This document shows, one piece after another, positions 16,562-27,400 of a stretch of DNA of 64,000 nucleotides (position 1 is the stretch's first letter; each line of letters begins with the position of its first letter). Both the position numbers and the translations under genes were made by a program. The notes under the pieces were generated by a model that saw only the letters and a program-made list of their open reading frames with translations, was not told the origin of the DNA and did not search any database. The stretch spans positions 339,721 through 403,720 of the forward strand of contig NZ_BCNO01000002.1 in the NCBI RefSeq assembly GCF_001514535.1, in the 5' to 3' direction. The DNA is from Thermodesulfovibrio aggregans. Lineage in GTDB: Bacteria > Nitrospirota > Thermodesulfovibrionia > Thermodesulfovibrionales > Thermodesulfovibrionaceae.

Positions 16562-17208
16562 ATATAAAGATCCTCCCTGTTAGTGTATACTACTGTTCCA
16601 TCAGAGAGCACTACAGCTTTAATTGGTTTTCCAATTTTATAATGGGGTGAACTTCCTGAGTATCTTAAAGATATTTTTCTTACATAGTTTTGTGTTTCTG
16701 CAATGTTAGGGATTCTTCCAAGACTTTCCACAAGACTTGGTCCAGCATTATAGGCAGCAAGAGCAAGTTGAAAGTTACCATTAAATTTTTCAAGAAGATA
16801 CTTCATATATCTTATTCCACCATCTATGTTTTGAACAGGATCAAAGGGATCTTTAACACCCATCAGAATTGCTGTGCCTGGCATAAGTTGCATAATTCCT
16901 ATGGCACCTTTTGGAGATACTGCATTAGGATTCCATCCACTTTCTTCCCTTATCATCTCTTTTATTAACTTAGGATCTACTCCATAAAACCTTGATTTTT
17001 CCTCAACGATTTTTTCAAGTTCCTGTCTTGATATCCCTGAAACTGTCTTATACTGATGAATCTTTTGAGGTTTGTATGACTTTTTTAAGTTTTCACAGAG
17101 ATTTGTATAAACTCTTTGACCATCAATGATCTGAACACAAATTCTATCAGCAAAAGCAGAGCCGATGAAAAAAAAGAAAAATAATAGAATTGATAAGAAA
17201 TTAAACAT
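16546..17208 (-). CDS. Lytic transglycosylase (SLT domain), exported
   Basis: The 220-residue protein has a signal peptide (hydrophobic residues 3-20, cleavage after SAFA) and an SLT lysozyme-like domain: MIREESGWNPNAVSPKGAIG with the catalytic Glu, IMQLMPGTA, and LALAAYNAGPSLVE. A short C-terminal segment ends in YIWIKQ. It would cleave peptidoglycan glycan strands to 1,6-anhydro products in the periplasm. It heads a three-gene run with nadA and the midA-like gene. Confidence 0.9.
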   Translation of the reverse strand: MFNFLSILLFFFFFIGSAFADRICVQIIDGQRVYTNLCENLKKSYKPQKIHQYKTVSGISRQELEKIVEEKSRFYGVDPKLIKEMIREESGWNPNAVSPKGAIGIMQLMPGTAILMGVKDPFDPVQNIDGGIRYMKYLLEKFNGNFQLALAAYNAGPSLVESLGRIPNIAETQNYVRKISLRYSGSSPHYKIGKPIKAVVLSDGTVVYTNREDLYIWIKQ

Positions 17209-17246
17209 GTTAAATTATATCAAAAAATCTCCTTAATAGCAAACAA

Positions 17247-18941
17247 CTACAGTTTTCCAGATCTGATTATTGATATGATAAGCCATAATCCAAGAAAGAA
17301 AGCAAAAATTCCTGTAATTAAACCAAAAACTGAAATTCCATGTACAAGTGGTTTAACCTCTGCTGCATGCATAATTGCAGAACTAAGAATCATAGCACTT
17401 ACAATAAGAGCAAAGGAGATTTTATTGCTTGCTTTATCAATATCCTTTATAAATTCGGGAAGATTCACATGATACATGCGGATTGTTATCTCATCCTTTA
17501 CAGCTTTCCTTAGAAGAGTTTTAAGCTGAAAAGGGATATTTACAGCAGCTTCCTTAAATTCATTCAGTGCTTTAAGAGTTTTTTTGAGATAGAAATCAGG
17601 TTGTAGTCTCTTTGATATAATTTTTTTTGCATAAGGCTTTAGCAATTCAATAATTGATATTTTGGGACAGAGTTCCCTTGTTAATCCTTCAAGCATAATT
17701 AAAACTTTATCAATTAATAAAAGTTCAGGAAGAAATCTCAATCTATGCTTTAGAGCTACTTTCATGATTGATTCAATTAGTTCTGATATCCTGATTTCTT
17801 CGATTTTGTACGTGTAGAGTGGGAAAAGAAGATCTTCCAGGTCTTCTTTTAGTTCTCTTTTGAGTTTTTCCTTGTCAATTTCTTCTGGAATAATGCCAAG
17901 CTTAAGATACTCGTTGATTAATTTATCAGTGTTCTGATTTATTATTGCCAGAGCGATATTTGCATAAATTTCCTTAAATTCCTCATCAATCCTTTGAACT
18001 ATACCAAAATCAATTAAAGCTATAGATGAGTTGTCCATCACAAGAATATTACCAGGATGAGGATCAGCATGGAAAAAGCCGTGATCAAAAATTTGTTTGA
18101 AATACATCTCTATCAAATTATTTAAGAGTCTTTCAATGTTAAATCCCTTTTTATTAAGTGATTCTACATCGTCTATTCTGACTCCTTTCACTTTTTCCAT
18201 AACAAGAATTTTTTCAGTAGTAAACTCTTTAAACACATAGGGAATATAAACATTCGGGCTGTCTTTGAAATTCTCTCTGAAAACTATTGCATTGGATGCT
18301 TCTCTTCTAAAGTCTATCTCTTTTGTAATAGCCCGCGAAAATTCTTCAACAATACCGATAGGATCAAAAATTTTACTTTCAGGAATGTATTTTTCAATGA
18401 GTTTTGCAAGATTATGAAGTATTGTAAGATCAAGCATAATCTGTTGCTTTATTCCAGGACGTCTTACCTTTACAATAACTTCTTTCCCATCTTTCAAAAC
18501 AGCTTCATGAACCTGGGCAATAGATGCAGAGCCAATTGGTTCAGGATTAATACTGTGAAAGACTTTTTCAATACTTACTCCAAGCTCTTTTTCAATTACT
18601 TCATAGATTTTTTCTGACTCAAATGGAGCGACTCTATCCTGAAGTTTTTTAAATTCCTGTGCATAGGCAATGGTCACAAGGTCTGGACGAGATGAAAGAA
18701 GTTGTCCAAGTTTTATAAAAGTTGGGCCTAACTCTTCAAAAGCTATTCTTAATCTCTCCGGAGCAGTGATTTTGTAATAGGGCCATCTTCCAAAGGTTTT
18801 TATTCTTTTCTTTAGAGCTATGAATCTACCAAGATGAATCTGGTCAATTATCTGACCGAATCCATGTTTTATAAAGACATTGACTATCTCTTGAAACCTT
18901 TTTGCAGAGTAGTATGTTTTTTTAATTTTGAAAAAGTCCAT
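17247..18941 (-). CDS. UbiB/ABC1-family atypical kinase
   Basis: I start at ATG 18941 (564 residues); the upstream in-frame extension to 19016 has no family similarity, and a TATAAT box sits 12 nt before this ATG. Family signatures are present: [16 protein letters not shown] (KxGQ motif), [32 protein letters not shown] and [10 protein letters not shown]. Two hydrophobic segments close the C-terminus. UbiB-type proteins support quinone biosynthesis or lipid-related ATPase functions at the membrane. In this organism it may act on menaquinone-type lipids; that is inference. Confidence 0.9.
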   Translation of the reverse strand: MDFFKIKKTYYSAKRFQEIVNVFIKHGFGQIIDQIHLGRFIALKKRIKTFGRWPYYKITAPERLRIAFEELGPTFIKLGQLLSSRPDLVTIAYAQEFKKLQDRVAPFESEKIYEVIEKELGVSIEKVFHSINPEPIGSASIAQVHEAVLKDGKEVIVKVRRPGIKQQIMLDLTILHNLAKLIEKYIPESKIFDPIGIVEEFSRAITKEIDFRREASNAIVFRENFKDSPNVYIPYVFKEFTTEKILVMEKVKGVRIDDVESLNKKGFNIERLLNNLIEMYFKQIFDHGFFHADPHPGNILVMDNSSIALIDFGIVQRIDEEFKEIYANIALAIINQNTDKLINEYLKLGIIPEEIDKEKLKRELKEDLEDLLFPLYTYKIEEIRISELIESIMKVALKHRLRFLPELLLIDKVLIMLEGLTRELCPKISIIELLKPYAKKIISKRLQPDFYLKKTLKALNEFKEAAVNIPFQLKTLLRKAVKDEITIRMYHVNLPEFIKDIDKASNKISFALIVSAMILSSAIMHAAEVKPLVHGISVFGLITGIFAFFLGLWLIISIIRSGKL

Positions 18942-19109
18942 CCGATTAAAACTATTATAACATGGATAAATGCTAAAACTTTCTGATAGGGGAATTTTAT
19001 GTTGTTTAAAATTCATTAATATTTCAAAGAAATATAACGAAAATTGATAAAAAATAGCGATATTACGAAAAATTAATCAAAAATTGCTTATAAATTGTCT
19101 TATTTAGCC

Positions 19110-19164
19110 TTGATTGGAGATTCAATTTCAGGTTATATTAGCACTCGGTAAGGTTAGTTGCTAA
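19110..19164 (+). promoter_or_regulatory. groESL promoter with CIRCE-like operator
   Basis: TTGATT (19110-19115) and TATATT (19134-19139) are 18 nt apart. Overlapping the -10 box and start point is TTAGCACTC-N9-AGTTGCTAA (19138-19164). The left arm is a perfect CIRCE arm; the right arm matches GAGTGCTAA at seven of nine positions. This suggests control by HrcA, which is not encoded in the window. Confidence 0.75.
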
Positions 19165-19198
19165 TAACTCACTAAAATAATAATAAAGGAGGGAGGAT

Positions 19199-19465
19199 AT
19201 GAAGATTAAGCCACTAAAAGACAGAGTAGTTGTAAAATTCGCATCAGAAGAACTTGAAAAGACACCTGGAGGAATTTATGTACCTGATGTGGCGAAAGAA
19301 AAGCCCCAGAAGGGTACAGTTCTTGAGGTTGGCTCTGAGGTAAAAGAAGTAAAAGTTGGTGATACTGTTCTTTTTGACAAATATGCAGGCACAAAAATCA
19401 AGATTGACGATGTTGAGTACTTAATTATCAAAGAAGAAGAAATACTTGGAATAGTAGAAAAATAA
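19199..19465 (+). CDS. groES: Co-chaperonin GroES
   Basis: The 88-residue protein begins [17 protein letters not shown] and has the mobile loop [10 protein letters not shown] (GroEL contact), then [16 protein letters not shown] and the C-terminal EEILGIVE. Length is slightly under the usual 95. A strong GGAGGGAGG ribosome site precedes the ATG. It caps the GroEL cavity during protein folding and is cotranscribed with groEL 18 nt downstream under the CIRCE promoter. Confidence 0.97.
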   Translation: MKIKPLKDRVVVKFASEELEKTPGGIYVPDVAKEKPQKGTVLEVGSEVKEVKVGDTVLFDKYAGTKIKIDDVEYLIIKEEEILGIVEK

Positions 19466-19483
19466 AAAAAAGGAGGGGATGAT

Positions 19484-21106
19484 ATGGCAGCAAAGCAGTT
19501 AATATTTGGTGATGCAGCAAGACAGGCTATTCTTAAAGGTGTTACAATTCTTACTGATGCTGTAAAAGCAACATTGGGACCAAGAGGAAGAAATGTAGTA
19601 ATTGAGAGGAAGTTTGGTTCTCCCAATGTAACAAAAGATGGAGTTACAGTTGCTAAAGAGATAGACCTCAAAGATCCTTTTGAGAACATGGGTGCACAGC
19701 TTGTCAGAGAAGTTGCCTCCAAGACCTCTGATGTGGCAGGTGATGGAACGACAACTGCAACTGTATTAGCCTATGCGATTTACAAAGAAGGTCTCAAGTA
19801 TGTTTCAGCCGGTGCCAATTCAATGGATCTCAAAAGAGGAATTGACAAAGCTGTTGAGGCAGTAGTTGAAGAACTCAAAAAGATTTCTAAACCTGTTGCA
19901 GATAAAAAAGAGATTGCACAGGTAGGAACTATTTCAGCAAACAATGATGCTTCAATTGGTGAACTTATTGCTGAGGCAATGGACAAGGTTGGAAAAGACG
20001 GTGTTATCACTGTTGAAGAAGCAAAGGGAATGGCTACAACCCTTGATATAGTTGAAGGAATGCAGTTTGACCGTGGATATATTTCCCCATACTTTATAAC
20101 TGATCCTGAGCGCCTTGAGTGTGTTCTTGAGGATGCCTTCATTTTAATTCACGACAAAAAGATTTCCAGCATGAAAGATTTGCTCCCAATTCTTGAGCAG
20201 ATCGCAAGAATGGGCAAACCTCTTTTAATTATTGCTGAAGATGTAGAGGGCGAAGCTCTTGCAACATTGGTTGTAAACAAACTCAGAGGAGTGCTTCAGG
20301 TTTGTGCAGTCAAAGCACCTGGATTTGGAGAGAGAAGAAAGGCAATGCTTGAGGATATTGCTATCCTCACAGGTGGAACAGTAATTTCAGAGGACCTTGG
20401 AATAAAGCTTGAAAACGTAAAGATTGATGATCTCGGAAGAGCAAAGAAAATCATTGTTGATAAAGACAATACCACAATCGTAGAGGGAGCAGGAGATCCT
20501 CAGAAGATTCAGGGAAGAATTAAACAGATAAAGGTTCAGATTGAAGAGACAACTTCTGACTATGATCGTGAAAAACTTCAGGAGAGACTTGCAAAACTCG
20601 CAGGTGGAGTTGCAAGAATCAATGTAGGTGCTGCAACTGAAGCAGAAATGAAAGAAAAGAAAGCAAGAGTAGAGGATGCACTGAATGCAACCAGAGCTGC
20701 AGTTGAAGAGGGAATTGTACCCGGTGGTGGAGTAGCATTGCTGAGATGCCAGAAAGCTCTTGAGAATTTAAAAGCTGAAAATCACGATCAGCAGCTTGGT
20801 ATTGAGATTGTCAAGAAAGCTCTTGAAGAGCCAATAAAGCAGATTATATCAAATGCTGGTGTAGAGGCAACACTCATTGTTGAAAAAGTAAAGGAAAACA
20901 CCAACATTAACTTTGGATACGATGCATATCAGGAAAAATTTGTTGATATGATGGAAGCAGGTATTATTGATCCAACAAAAGTTACAAGAACAGCTCTTCA
21001 GAATGCTGCATCTGTTGCAGGATTAATGCTTACAACAGAAGTGCTTGTAGCTGAAATTCCAGAGGAAGAAAAGAAACCTCCAATGCCATCACCTGATATG
21101 TACTAA
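19484..21106 (+). CDS. groEL: Chaperonin GroEL
   Basis: The 540-residue protein shows all landmarks: [41 protein letters not shown] with the ATPase Asp and Thr residues, [13 protein letters not shown] and the C-terminal [16 protein letters not shown]. The extreme C-terminus ends in PPMPSPDMY rather than the common GGM repeat tail. It assembles the tetradecameric folding chamber with GroES. A rho-independent terminator follows 20 nt after the stop. Confidence 0.98.
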   Translation: MAAKQLIFGDAARQAILKGVTILTDAVKATLGPRGRNVVIERKFGSPNVTKDGVTVAKEIDLKDPFENMGAQLVREVASKTSDVAGDGTTTATVLAYAIYKEGLKYVSAGANSMDLKRGIDKAVEAVVEELKKISKPVADKKEIAQVGTISANNDASIGELIAEAMDKVGKDGVITVEEAKGMATTLDIVEGMQFDRGYISPYFITDPERLECVLEDAFILIHDKKISSMKDLLPILEQIARMGKPLLIIAEDVEGEALATLVVNKLRGVLQVCAVKAPGFGERRKAMLEDIAILTGGTVISEDLGIKLENVKIDDLGRAKKIIVDKDNTTIVEGAGDPQKIQGRIKQIKVQIEETTSDYDREKLQERLAKLAGGVARINVGAATEAEMKEKKARVEDALNATRAAVEEGIVPGGGVALLRCQKALENLKAENHDQQLGIEIVKKALEEPIKQIISNAGVEATLIVEKVKENTNINFGYDAYQEKFVDMMEAGIIDPTKVTRTALQNAASVAGLMLTTEVLVAEIPEEEKKPPMPSPDMY

Positions 21107-21125
21107 TATTTACGGATTCTCCAGA

Positions 21126-21157
21126 GGGGCAGGCATGAGAATGTCTGCCCCTTTTTT
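21126..21157 (+). terminator. Rho-independent terminator of groESL
   Basis: GGGGCAGGCA and TGTCTGCCCC form a 10-bp stem (one G-U pair) around the loop TGAGAA, followed by T6. It begins 20 nt after the groEL stop and precedes the response-regulator promoter. Confidence 0.9.
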
Positions 21158-21158
21158 A

Positions 21159-21187
21159 TTGAAAAAGCTTTTGATTTGTTGTAATAT
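21159..21187 (+). promoter_or_regulatory. Promoter of the two-component operon
   Basis: TTGAAA (21159-21164) and TAATAT (21182-21187) are 17 nt apart. The -10 box ends 7 nt before the ATG at 21195 and there is no Shine-Dalgarno sequence in between, so a leaderless mRNA is likely. It begins directly after the groEL terminator T-tract. Confidence 0.6.
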
Positions 21188-21194
21188 TCATTTG

Positions 21195-21854
21195 ATGAAA
21201 GTTCTTCTGATTGAAGATGATAAAGTCCTCGGTGAAAGCATAGAGGATTATTTCAGACTTAATGGTATTGATACATTATGGATTTATGATGAAAGAAAAC
21301 TTCCCAATATAATTAAGGTTTATGAATTTGATGTAATTATTCTTGACCTTATGTTAAATTTCACTCGTGGAGAGGATTTAATTACATTTCTTAGAGACAA
21401 CAGAGTAAACACGCCAATTTTAATTCTTACAGCTAAAACCGAGTTTACCAGCAAAGAGGAGTGTTTCCTTCGGGGAGCCGATGACTATCTTACAAAACCT
21501 TTTGAACCAAAGGAGTTGCTGCTCAGAGTCAGGGCATTAAGTAAAAGAGTTCAAAGAGAGACTGTATTTACCATTGGAGATATTACTATCAATATTGATG
21601 CAAAAATAATACTTAAAAATAACAGGGAAATAAAGATTTCGAAGACAGCCTGGGATTTATTAACTTTGTTGATAAAAAGAAAAGGCGAGATTGTTAGCTG
21701 TGATACAATTTTGAACTATGTCTGGGGTGGAAAGGCAGTTGGTGATGAAGTGGTAAGAACTTATATAAAAGAGCTGAGAAAAATTCTGCCCTATAACTGT
21801 ATTAAAACCTATAAAGGAAGAGGATATAAGCTGGAAGGAGAATTAAGGGATTGA
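21195..21854 (+). CDS. OmpR/PhoB-family response regulator
   Basis: I start at ATG 21195 (219 residues), because the upstream 20-codon extension overlaps the groEL terminator and the promoter. The receiver domain begins MKVLLIEDDKVLG, has the phospho-acceptor Asp in VIILDLMLNF, the Thr in ILILTAKTE and the Lys in DDYLTKPFEP. The C-terminal winged helix has a KGEIVSCDTILNYVWGG-type recognition region and ends TYKGRGYKLEG. It pairs with the histidine kinase encoded immediately downstream. Targets unknown. Confidence 0.92.
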   Translation: MKVLLIEDDKVLGESIEDYFRLNGIDTLWIYDERKLPNIIKVYEFDVIILDLMLNFTRGEDLITFLRDNRVNTPILILTAKTEFTSKEECFLRGADDYLTKPFEPKELLLRVRALSKRVQRETVFTIGDITINIDAKIILKNNREIKISKTAWDLLTLLIKRKGEIVSCDTILNYVWGGKAVGDEVVRTYIKELRKILPYNCIKTYKGRGYKLEGELRD

Positions 21855-22678
21855 GTTTTCAATTAAAAATATTCATCATATTCGCAACTTCTGTGGTACT
21901 CATTTTCTCTGTTATTAACTTTATAACGATAAACTTTTTTAAAGAACAGCAACAGGAAGAAGAAATTCTCTCCAAAATCCCCTATCCAGAACAATTAAAA
22001 GAAAGTTATGCTAAAGAGAGATTTAATAAGTATTCTAAGACGATACTTATATGGGAAGTTTTACTAATCCTTGTTTTAAGCTATCTTTTCTACAGGATTC
22101 TCAATGTAATAAGCAGAAAAGAGAAGGAACATGAGGAGTTTTTGAGATTTCTCTTTTTTGTTTTATCCCATAAAATTGGTAATTTTCTCTCAACGATGAA
22201 TACAAACATAGAAATACTAAAAATAAAGCCAGAAAGCAGAGTTCTTGAAAGAATGGAAAAAAGTTGTAATGCCATTGGTGCGGAGATACAAAAAACTATT
22301 GAAGCAGTAAAAAAATTACCTAAAATCTCTAAATCGAAACAACAAATTAACTTAGAGGAATTGATAAAAACAGTAATTTCAAAATTTGAAACTGATAAAA
22401 AACTCCTTTTCAGTAAAAGAGAAGTCTATCTCAATAATAATCCAGAAGTGGTTGAGACAATAATTTTTTTGCTGATTGATAATGCATTTAGATATTCAGA
22501 AAAAATGATTCACATAAAAATTTTCAGAAATGCAGTTGCGATTAGAAATGACTTCACAGAAATTGTTAAGGGCTCTGGATTGGGTTTACAGATCGCTGAG
22601 TATCTCTGTAGAACCAGTAAACTACAGCTAAAATACAGAGCAAAGGGTGAGCATTTTATAGTTCTTTTGATTTTTTAG
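21851..22678 (+). CDS. Membrane sensor histidine kinase, compact
   Basis: The start is TTG at 21851, overlapping the regulator stop by 4 nt (TTGA). The 275-residue protein has two transmembrane helices (about residues 5-29 and 57-76) around a short periplasmic loop. An H-box-like LSHKIGNFLSTM follows near residue 109, then an N box (LLIDNAFRYS) and a G2-type GSGLGLQIAEYL. The usual DxGxG G1 box is not recognisable between them, so the ATP lid is reduced. The signal is unknown; the loop is too short for a folded sensor domain. Confidence 0.8.
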   Translation: MSFQLKIFIIFATSVVLIFSVINFITINFFKEQQQEEEILSKIPYPEQLKESYAKERFNKYSKTILIWEVLLILVLSYLFYRILNVISRKEKEHEEFLRFLFFVLSHKIGNFLSTMNTNIEILKIKPESRVLERMEKSCNAIGAEIQKTIEAVKKLPKISKSKQQINLEELIKTVISKFETDKKLLFSKREVYLNNNPEVVETIIFLLIDNAFRYSEKMIHIKIFRNAVAIRNDFTEIVKGSGLGLQIAEYLCRTSKLQLKYRAKGEHFIVLLIF

Positions 22679-22701
22679 GCATTTAAATATTAGATTAAAC
22701 T

Positions 22702-23260
22702 ATGGCTGAGGCAGTCTTAAAAAAGAAAAAATTCACCTATCAGGATTATCTTAACCTTCCAGATGAATTACGACATGAACTCATTGAAGGAGATTTAATC
22801 ATTACACCTTCATCGAATATTAAACATCAGAGAATTTCAAGAAAAATTGAATTTTTAGTTGAAAGATATGTTACTGAAAATTCTCTTGGTGAGGTTTTTG
22901 ATGCACCCTGCGATGTTTACCTCGATGATGAAAATGTTGTTCAGCCTGACATATTCTTCATATCAAAGGAAAGAGCTTCTATCATAGGAGAAAAAAAACA
23001 TTCAGGGAGCACCAGACCTTGTAATAGAGATACTCTCTGAAGCATCAACCTACAGGGATTTGGTTCAAAAAAAGAAATTATATGCAAAATTCGGGGTAAA
23101 GGAATACTGGATTGTAGCTCCAGAGGATAAATTGATAGAAGTCTATGTTTTAAGAGAGCCAGGGCAGTATGAACTTAGACGCACCTATTACGAAGAAGAT
23201 GTGATTGAGTCTGAGATTATAAAAGGTTTAAAATTCCCCTTGAAGGATATATTTAATTAG
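22702..23260 (+). pseudogene. Uma2-family (DUF820) nuclease-like gene, frameshifted at an A8 tract
   Basis: The first frame (22702-23040) reads FTYQDYLNLPDELRHELIEG, PCDVYLDDENVVQPDIFFIS and then loses similarity after GEKK. Removing one A from the A8 run at 22991-22998 restores a continuous protein, NIQGAPDLVIEILSEAST, YAKFGVKEYWIVAPEDK, to the stop at 23260. The combined product of about 185 residues is a complete Uma2-type PD-(D/E)XK protein (PDIFFI, DLVIEILS, KKKLYAKFG). The lesion may be a real mutation, a slippage-switchable site or a sequencing error in a homopolymer. Confidence 0.8.
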
Positions 23261-24050
23261 AACTCTGCATTTCTTTAAACTCAACCTCTTCAGGATAACC
23301 ATAAACTTCAATCCCGTAGGATAAGGCAAATTCTTTGGCAGCATTTTCAATCATTGGCGAGATTATGATTTTTCTGTGTACTTTTTTCCCTTCATTTTTC
23401 TCGTAGAAATTTAGTTTTCTCAAAAAAGTAGCCACATCGCCTTTACTTGTCGAAGATTTAATCTCTGCTACAATTACTTCACCATCTCTGATTATCAAAT
23501 CAAGCTCTATTTGGTCTGGTCTTCCAAATACTTCGCCTTCTGTGTCTTTCTTACAGTATCTTGTTACTTTGATTGGGAAATTTTCTTCCAGTATTCCTTT
23601 CATTGCCTCTCTAAAGGTTGCTTCATCAATTAGACCCCATCTTGCTCCGAGAGCACCTATTGAAGAGTCGTGTTTTCTATGAAGAAGTTTTATTTCCTGC
23701 AGGATTGAATTAATCACTCTTTGATTTTCCTCCCATTTTCTCTGGTTTTCTTCCCATCTTTTCTGGTTTTCCTCCCACTTTTTTTCATTTTCCTCCCATT
23801 TTTTCTGATTTTCTTCCCATTTTCTGTTCCACTCAGCCCATTTTTTCTCACTTTCTTCTCTCTGGATTTGTAATTCTCTTAAGATCTTTTCAAAGCGGTC
23901 CTCAGTCTGCCTTTTGTCAGCAAAACGCTCCTTCATAAGGTTGTAAATTAACTCTCTCGTTTGAGCATCTCTTTTCATTAACTTTGGGAGTTCTGCAATA
24001 ATCAGTTGTTTAATCTCTTCTTTCTTAAGTTGTTTTTCTGACTTCTTCAT
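23253..24050 (-). CDS. Coiled-coil protein with PD-(D/E)XK nuclease-like C-terminal domain (DUF3782-like)
   Basis: The 265-residue protein resembles the product of 3082-3756 in architecture. Residues about 45-120 are a coiled coil with six or more near-identical heptads KWEENQK, encoded by almost identical 21-nt repeats. The C-terminal domain has QIELDLIIRDGEVIVAEIKS, the D...E-x-K nuclease pattern, then RKIIISPMIENAAKEFALSYGIEV. It converges on the Uma2-type pseudogene with an 8-nt overlap. Function unknown; nuclease activity is inferred from motifs. Confidence 0.72.
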   Translation of the reverse strand: MKKSEKQLKKEEIKQLIIAELPKLMKRDAQTRELIYNLMKERFADKRQTEDRFEKILRELQIQREESEKKWAEWNRKWEENQKKWEENEKKWEENQKRWEENQRKWEENQRVINSILQEIKLLHRKHDSSIGALGARWGLIDEATFREAMKGILEENFPIKVTRYCKKDTEGEVFGRPDQIELDLIIRDGEVIVAEIKSSTSKGDVATFLRKLNFYEKNEGKKVHRKIIISPMIENAAKEFALSYGIEVYGYPEEVEFKEMQSSN

Positions 24051-24132
24051 AACTAAATTTTCACAGTATTTGACTTAAAATGTCAAATTAAAACTCTCAC
24101 AAAACTCTCACGATTGTTGAAGAAAAAATTGC

Positions 24133-24138
24133 TATAAT
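24133..24138 (+). promoter_or_regulatory. -10 box of the PilY1/minor-pilin operon
   Basis: TATAAT ends 6 nt before the ATG at 24145. No good -35 hexamer or Shine-Dalgarno sequence is visible; a leaderless first gene is likely. Confidence 0.45.
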
Positions 24139-24144
24139 TTTAAT

Positions 24145-24420
24145 ATGAATATGCTAATTAAATTATTAATAATTCTCTCAACAATAATTTTTTTTAATAT
24201 TGCCTTTGCAGAAGATTATAAAGGCAATTTTGAGGTGAAAGGGAACTCTTTAATAATAAATAAGCATAGAAGAATAATATTAAATACAAACATTGAAGTT
24301 TTAACTTCAACAGGGCAAAAAATTCCAATTGAAAATTTAAAATATGCTAGAGTTATCGAAATCGTAAGGGATTCAGGAAATAATATCGTAAAAATCATTG
24401 TATTAGGGTGGTGGGATTAA
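24145..24420 (+). CDS. Small exported protein leading the PilY1 operon
   Basis: The 91-residue product has a signal peptide (hydrophobic residues 4-20, cleavage after FAFAE-type site near residue 22) and a short beta-rich remainder (FEVKGNSLIINKHRRIILN, VEVLTSTGQ-like, IVKIIVLGWWD). I do not recognise a family. It ends 2 nt before the likely PilY1 start, so it is probably cotranslated and may act in pilus-tip assembly; that is inference from position only. Confidence 0.65.
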   Translation: MNMLIKLLIILSTIIFFNIAFAEDYKGNFEVKGNSLIINKHRRIILNTNIEVLTSTGQKIPIENLKYARVIEIVRDSGNNIVKIIVLGWWD

Positions 24421-24422
24421 AA

Positions 24423-27400
24423 ATGAAGAAACTACATTTTCTCATATTTTTTCTAATAGTGACATTTATTTTTATGAAAGGTTCCACCTCTGGAGATGTA
24501 CAGATGATCAATTATTGCTACACACCACCTTCTATATCGCAGGATGTTAAACCAGATGTATTATTTGTAATGGATTTTTCAGGTTCAATGCAATTCCCAA
24601 CATATGTAAATTGTGATTTTAAAGGATATACTAATAAAGTAGCAGATTGTGGTACGAGCACTGCAACATCATCAACAACCTGGAAATATAATCCATCTCA
24701 AACATATTCAGGGTATTTTGAGCCTAATAAGTGTTATGAGTACTCATCAAATAATTTTACAGAGAAACAGTGTGATTGCTCAAACAAAATAGGAAGTTCT
24801 TCATGTATATCAGGAAATCTTCTAAACTGGATAACCACAACAAGAATTGACATTGCAAGAAAGGTTTTAACAGGGGGAAGATCCAGCAGTTCTGGAGGGA
24901 ACACTTTTCTTGACAGCGAAGGAGCTGAATATACAATTAATGACGAGAATTTAAAATGTACATTTACCATTTCAGCAAATGTAACTACTAACAGAAATAT
25001 TACTATTGAAAACTATAATGGTAAATGTCCTCTTGGAAATAAAACAATATCTAACGCAAACATTCAAATTAGAGCTTCAGACCCAAACTCAATAAAGGGA
25101 ATAATTCATGATTTCTGTGATACAACAGATTTAAATGGTCAGATAAATGAAAAATGTAAACTAATTATGGAATTCATGGTCTTTGCAAGCGATGATAGAG
25201 AGGGACAAATAAAAGTTGGGAAAAATGCAACAATATCGAATTTAATTAGCGCAATTAATAATGAAACTCCTTACTACGGAACTCCTACAGGCGAAGCATT
25301 ATGGGAAGCCTATGATTATTTTAAACAAAGCAATGACCATTCCTATGCAGCAAATAGTGCTTATATAAGCCGAGGCAATGGAAATGTTGACCCTTATTAT
25401 GATGGAAGTGGAAATAATGCTACTCCGGTCTGGTGCAGAAAGTCTTTTGTTCTTTTACTTTCTGATGGAGCCTGGAATGGAAATGTTGATCCAGTCGTGC
25501 CTGCAAGAACTATGCATCTTAATGATTTAAGAGATGATTTACTGGGTAAACAAACAGTTTATACTTATGCTATATATGCTTTTGGAGACCTTGAGGCTCA
25601 AACTAAACTTGAAGGAAGACAGGCAATGATTACTACAGCCATTTTTGGAGGCTTTGAAGATAGTGATGCAAATGGCTGGCCATATCCATTTACAAATTAT
25701 CCTCAAAACAGCAGAAAAATTACATATCCCTTACCTCAATGTAATCCTTCAGGCTCCTGGAATTCTAAATGTGCTGAATGGGATACTTACAACAATACAA
25801 CAAAAGATGGATTGCCTTATAACTTTTATGAAGCCGATGATGCCAATACTCTGAGAACTGCATTATTAAATGCTTTAACTGACATTCTCCGCAGGGCATC
25901 CTCAGGTGCTACCGTTGCTACTATCTCTTCACAAACAGGTTTTTCATCACTTCTGATTCAACCATACTACTATCCAAGATATCAGACTAGTGAAGGACAG
26001 GAGTTAGGCTGGTTAGGTTTTTTACGTTCCCTGTGGGTTGATCTAAGACAGAATATAAGAGAAGATACGGTCATAAATAAGATTCTTGATGTCCTGGGAA
26101 GTACTTTTGACAAAATAATTAAATTCATAACAGTTGAACAGGAAACAAAGGTTGCAGTTTTAGAGGGAGAAACTGAGTCAGGCTCTAATGCCTGCACTCT
26201 TGAAACAACGAAAGAACTTACTGAAATAAAACCAGTATTTGATAGCAGTTGCTGGCTTTGCAATGTTAATCCAGACAGTAGAACAATAAAATACAATACT
26301 GGTTCTGGCTTGACAGATTTTACAACATCAGTAGCATCTTCGCTTCGTCCAATCTGGCAGGCTGTTGATAGTTCTATAGATAGTGATACAAAGGCATCAT
26401 GTTTAATAAGATATTTGAGAGGTGAAAATGTAAGTGGTGTCTCAGGCTGTTCTGGACTTCCCTTTGTTAATCGTCCCCGTGAGATAAATTTATCAACTAA
26501 TCAGATCTGTCCTGGTATGTCAGGAACAAAAACATGGAAACTTGGAGATATCATTCATTCAAGTCCTACAGTTGTATCAAATCAACCTGTAAACATATAT
26601 CATAAAAAATATGGTGATACCTCTTACGCAGCGTTCATCAATGGAGATAATTACAGAAATCGTCCGTCAATTCTTTTTGTAGGTGCAAATGACGGAATGC
26701 TTCATGCTTTCAGAATTGGAACTATAGTAAGTCAGCCAAGTTTATCTCAACCTGCAAAACTGAAGAATGCTCCTGATGATGATGGAACAGATAAAATTGG
26801 CAAAGAAGAGTGGGCATTCATTCCAAGAAATGCTTTGCCCTATCTCGCATGGTATGGAAAACAGGAATTCAAAGACTGTCACGTACCAACTGTTGATTAC
26901 AGAACATTTGTCTTTGATGCTAAAGTAAATGGAGAATGGAGAACACTTCTATTGGGCGTTATGGGTTTTGGTGGTAAAGCTCTTCCAGAGAATAATCCCC
27001 AGTATTCATCAAGCATTTTTGTTCTTGATATAACCGATCCCACAAATCCCTCATTAAAGTGGGAAAGAACTCTTCCAGATAATACTCTTACTCTTTCATT
27101 CCCTGCAGTTGTAAAAATAGGAAATAACTGGTATGTGGTAGCAGGAACAGGACCAAAAGACCCGAGAGGAACACAATTTACAACTGCTAAACTTTACTTC
27201 TTCAACTTAAATGATGGGTCTGATGCAAGACAACCTATCATAGTAGAATCAGGACTTAATGCAGCAATAGGAGATTTAATGCCCACTGACGCAGACTTTG
27301 ACTACTCTGATGATGCAATTTACTTTGGCACATATACAATGAACTCTGGAAACTTTTATAGATTGGTTATAAAAAATGGATTGGCGAATGCAACCCTATC

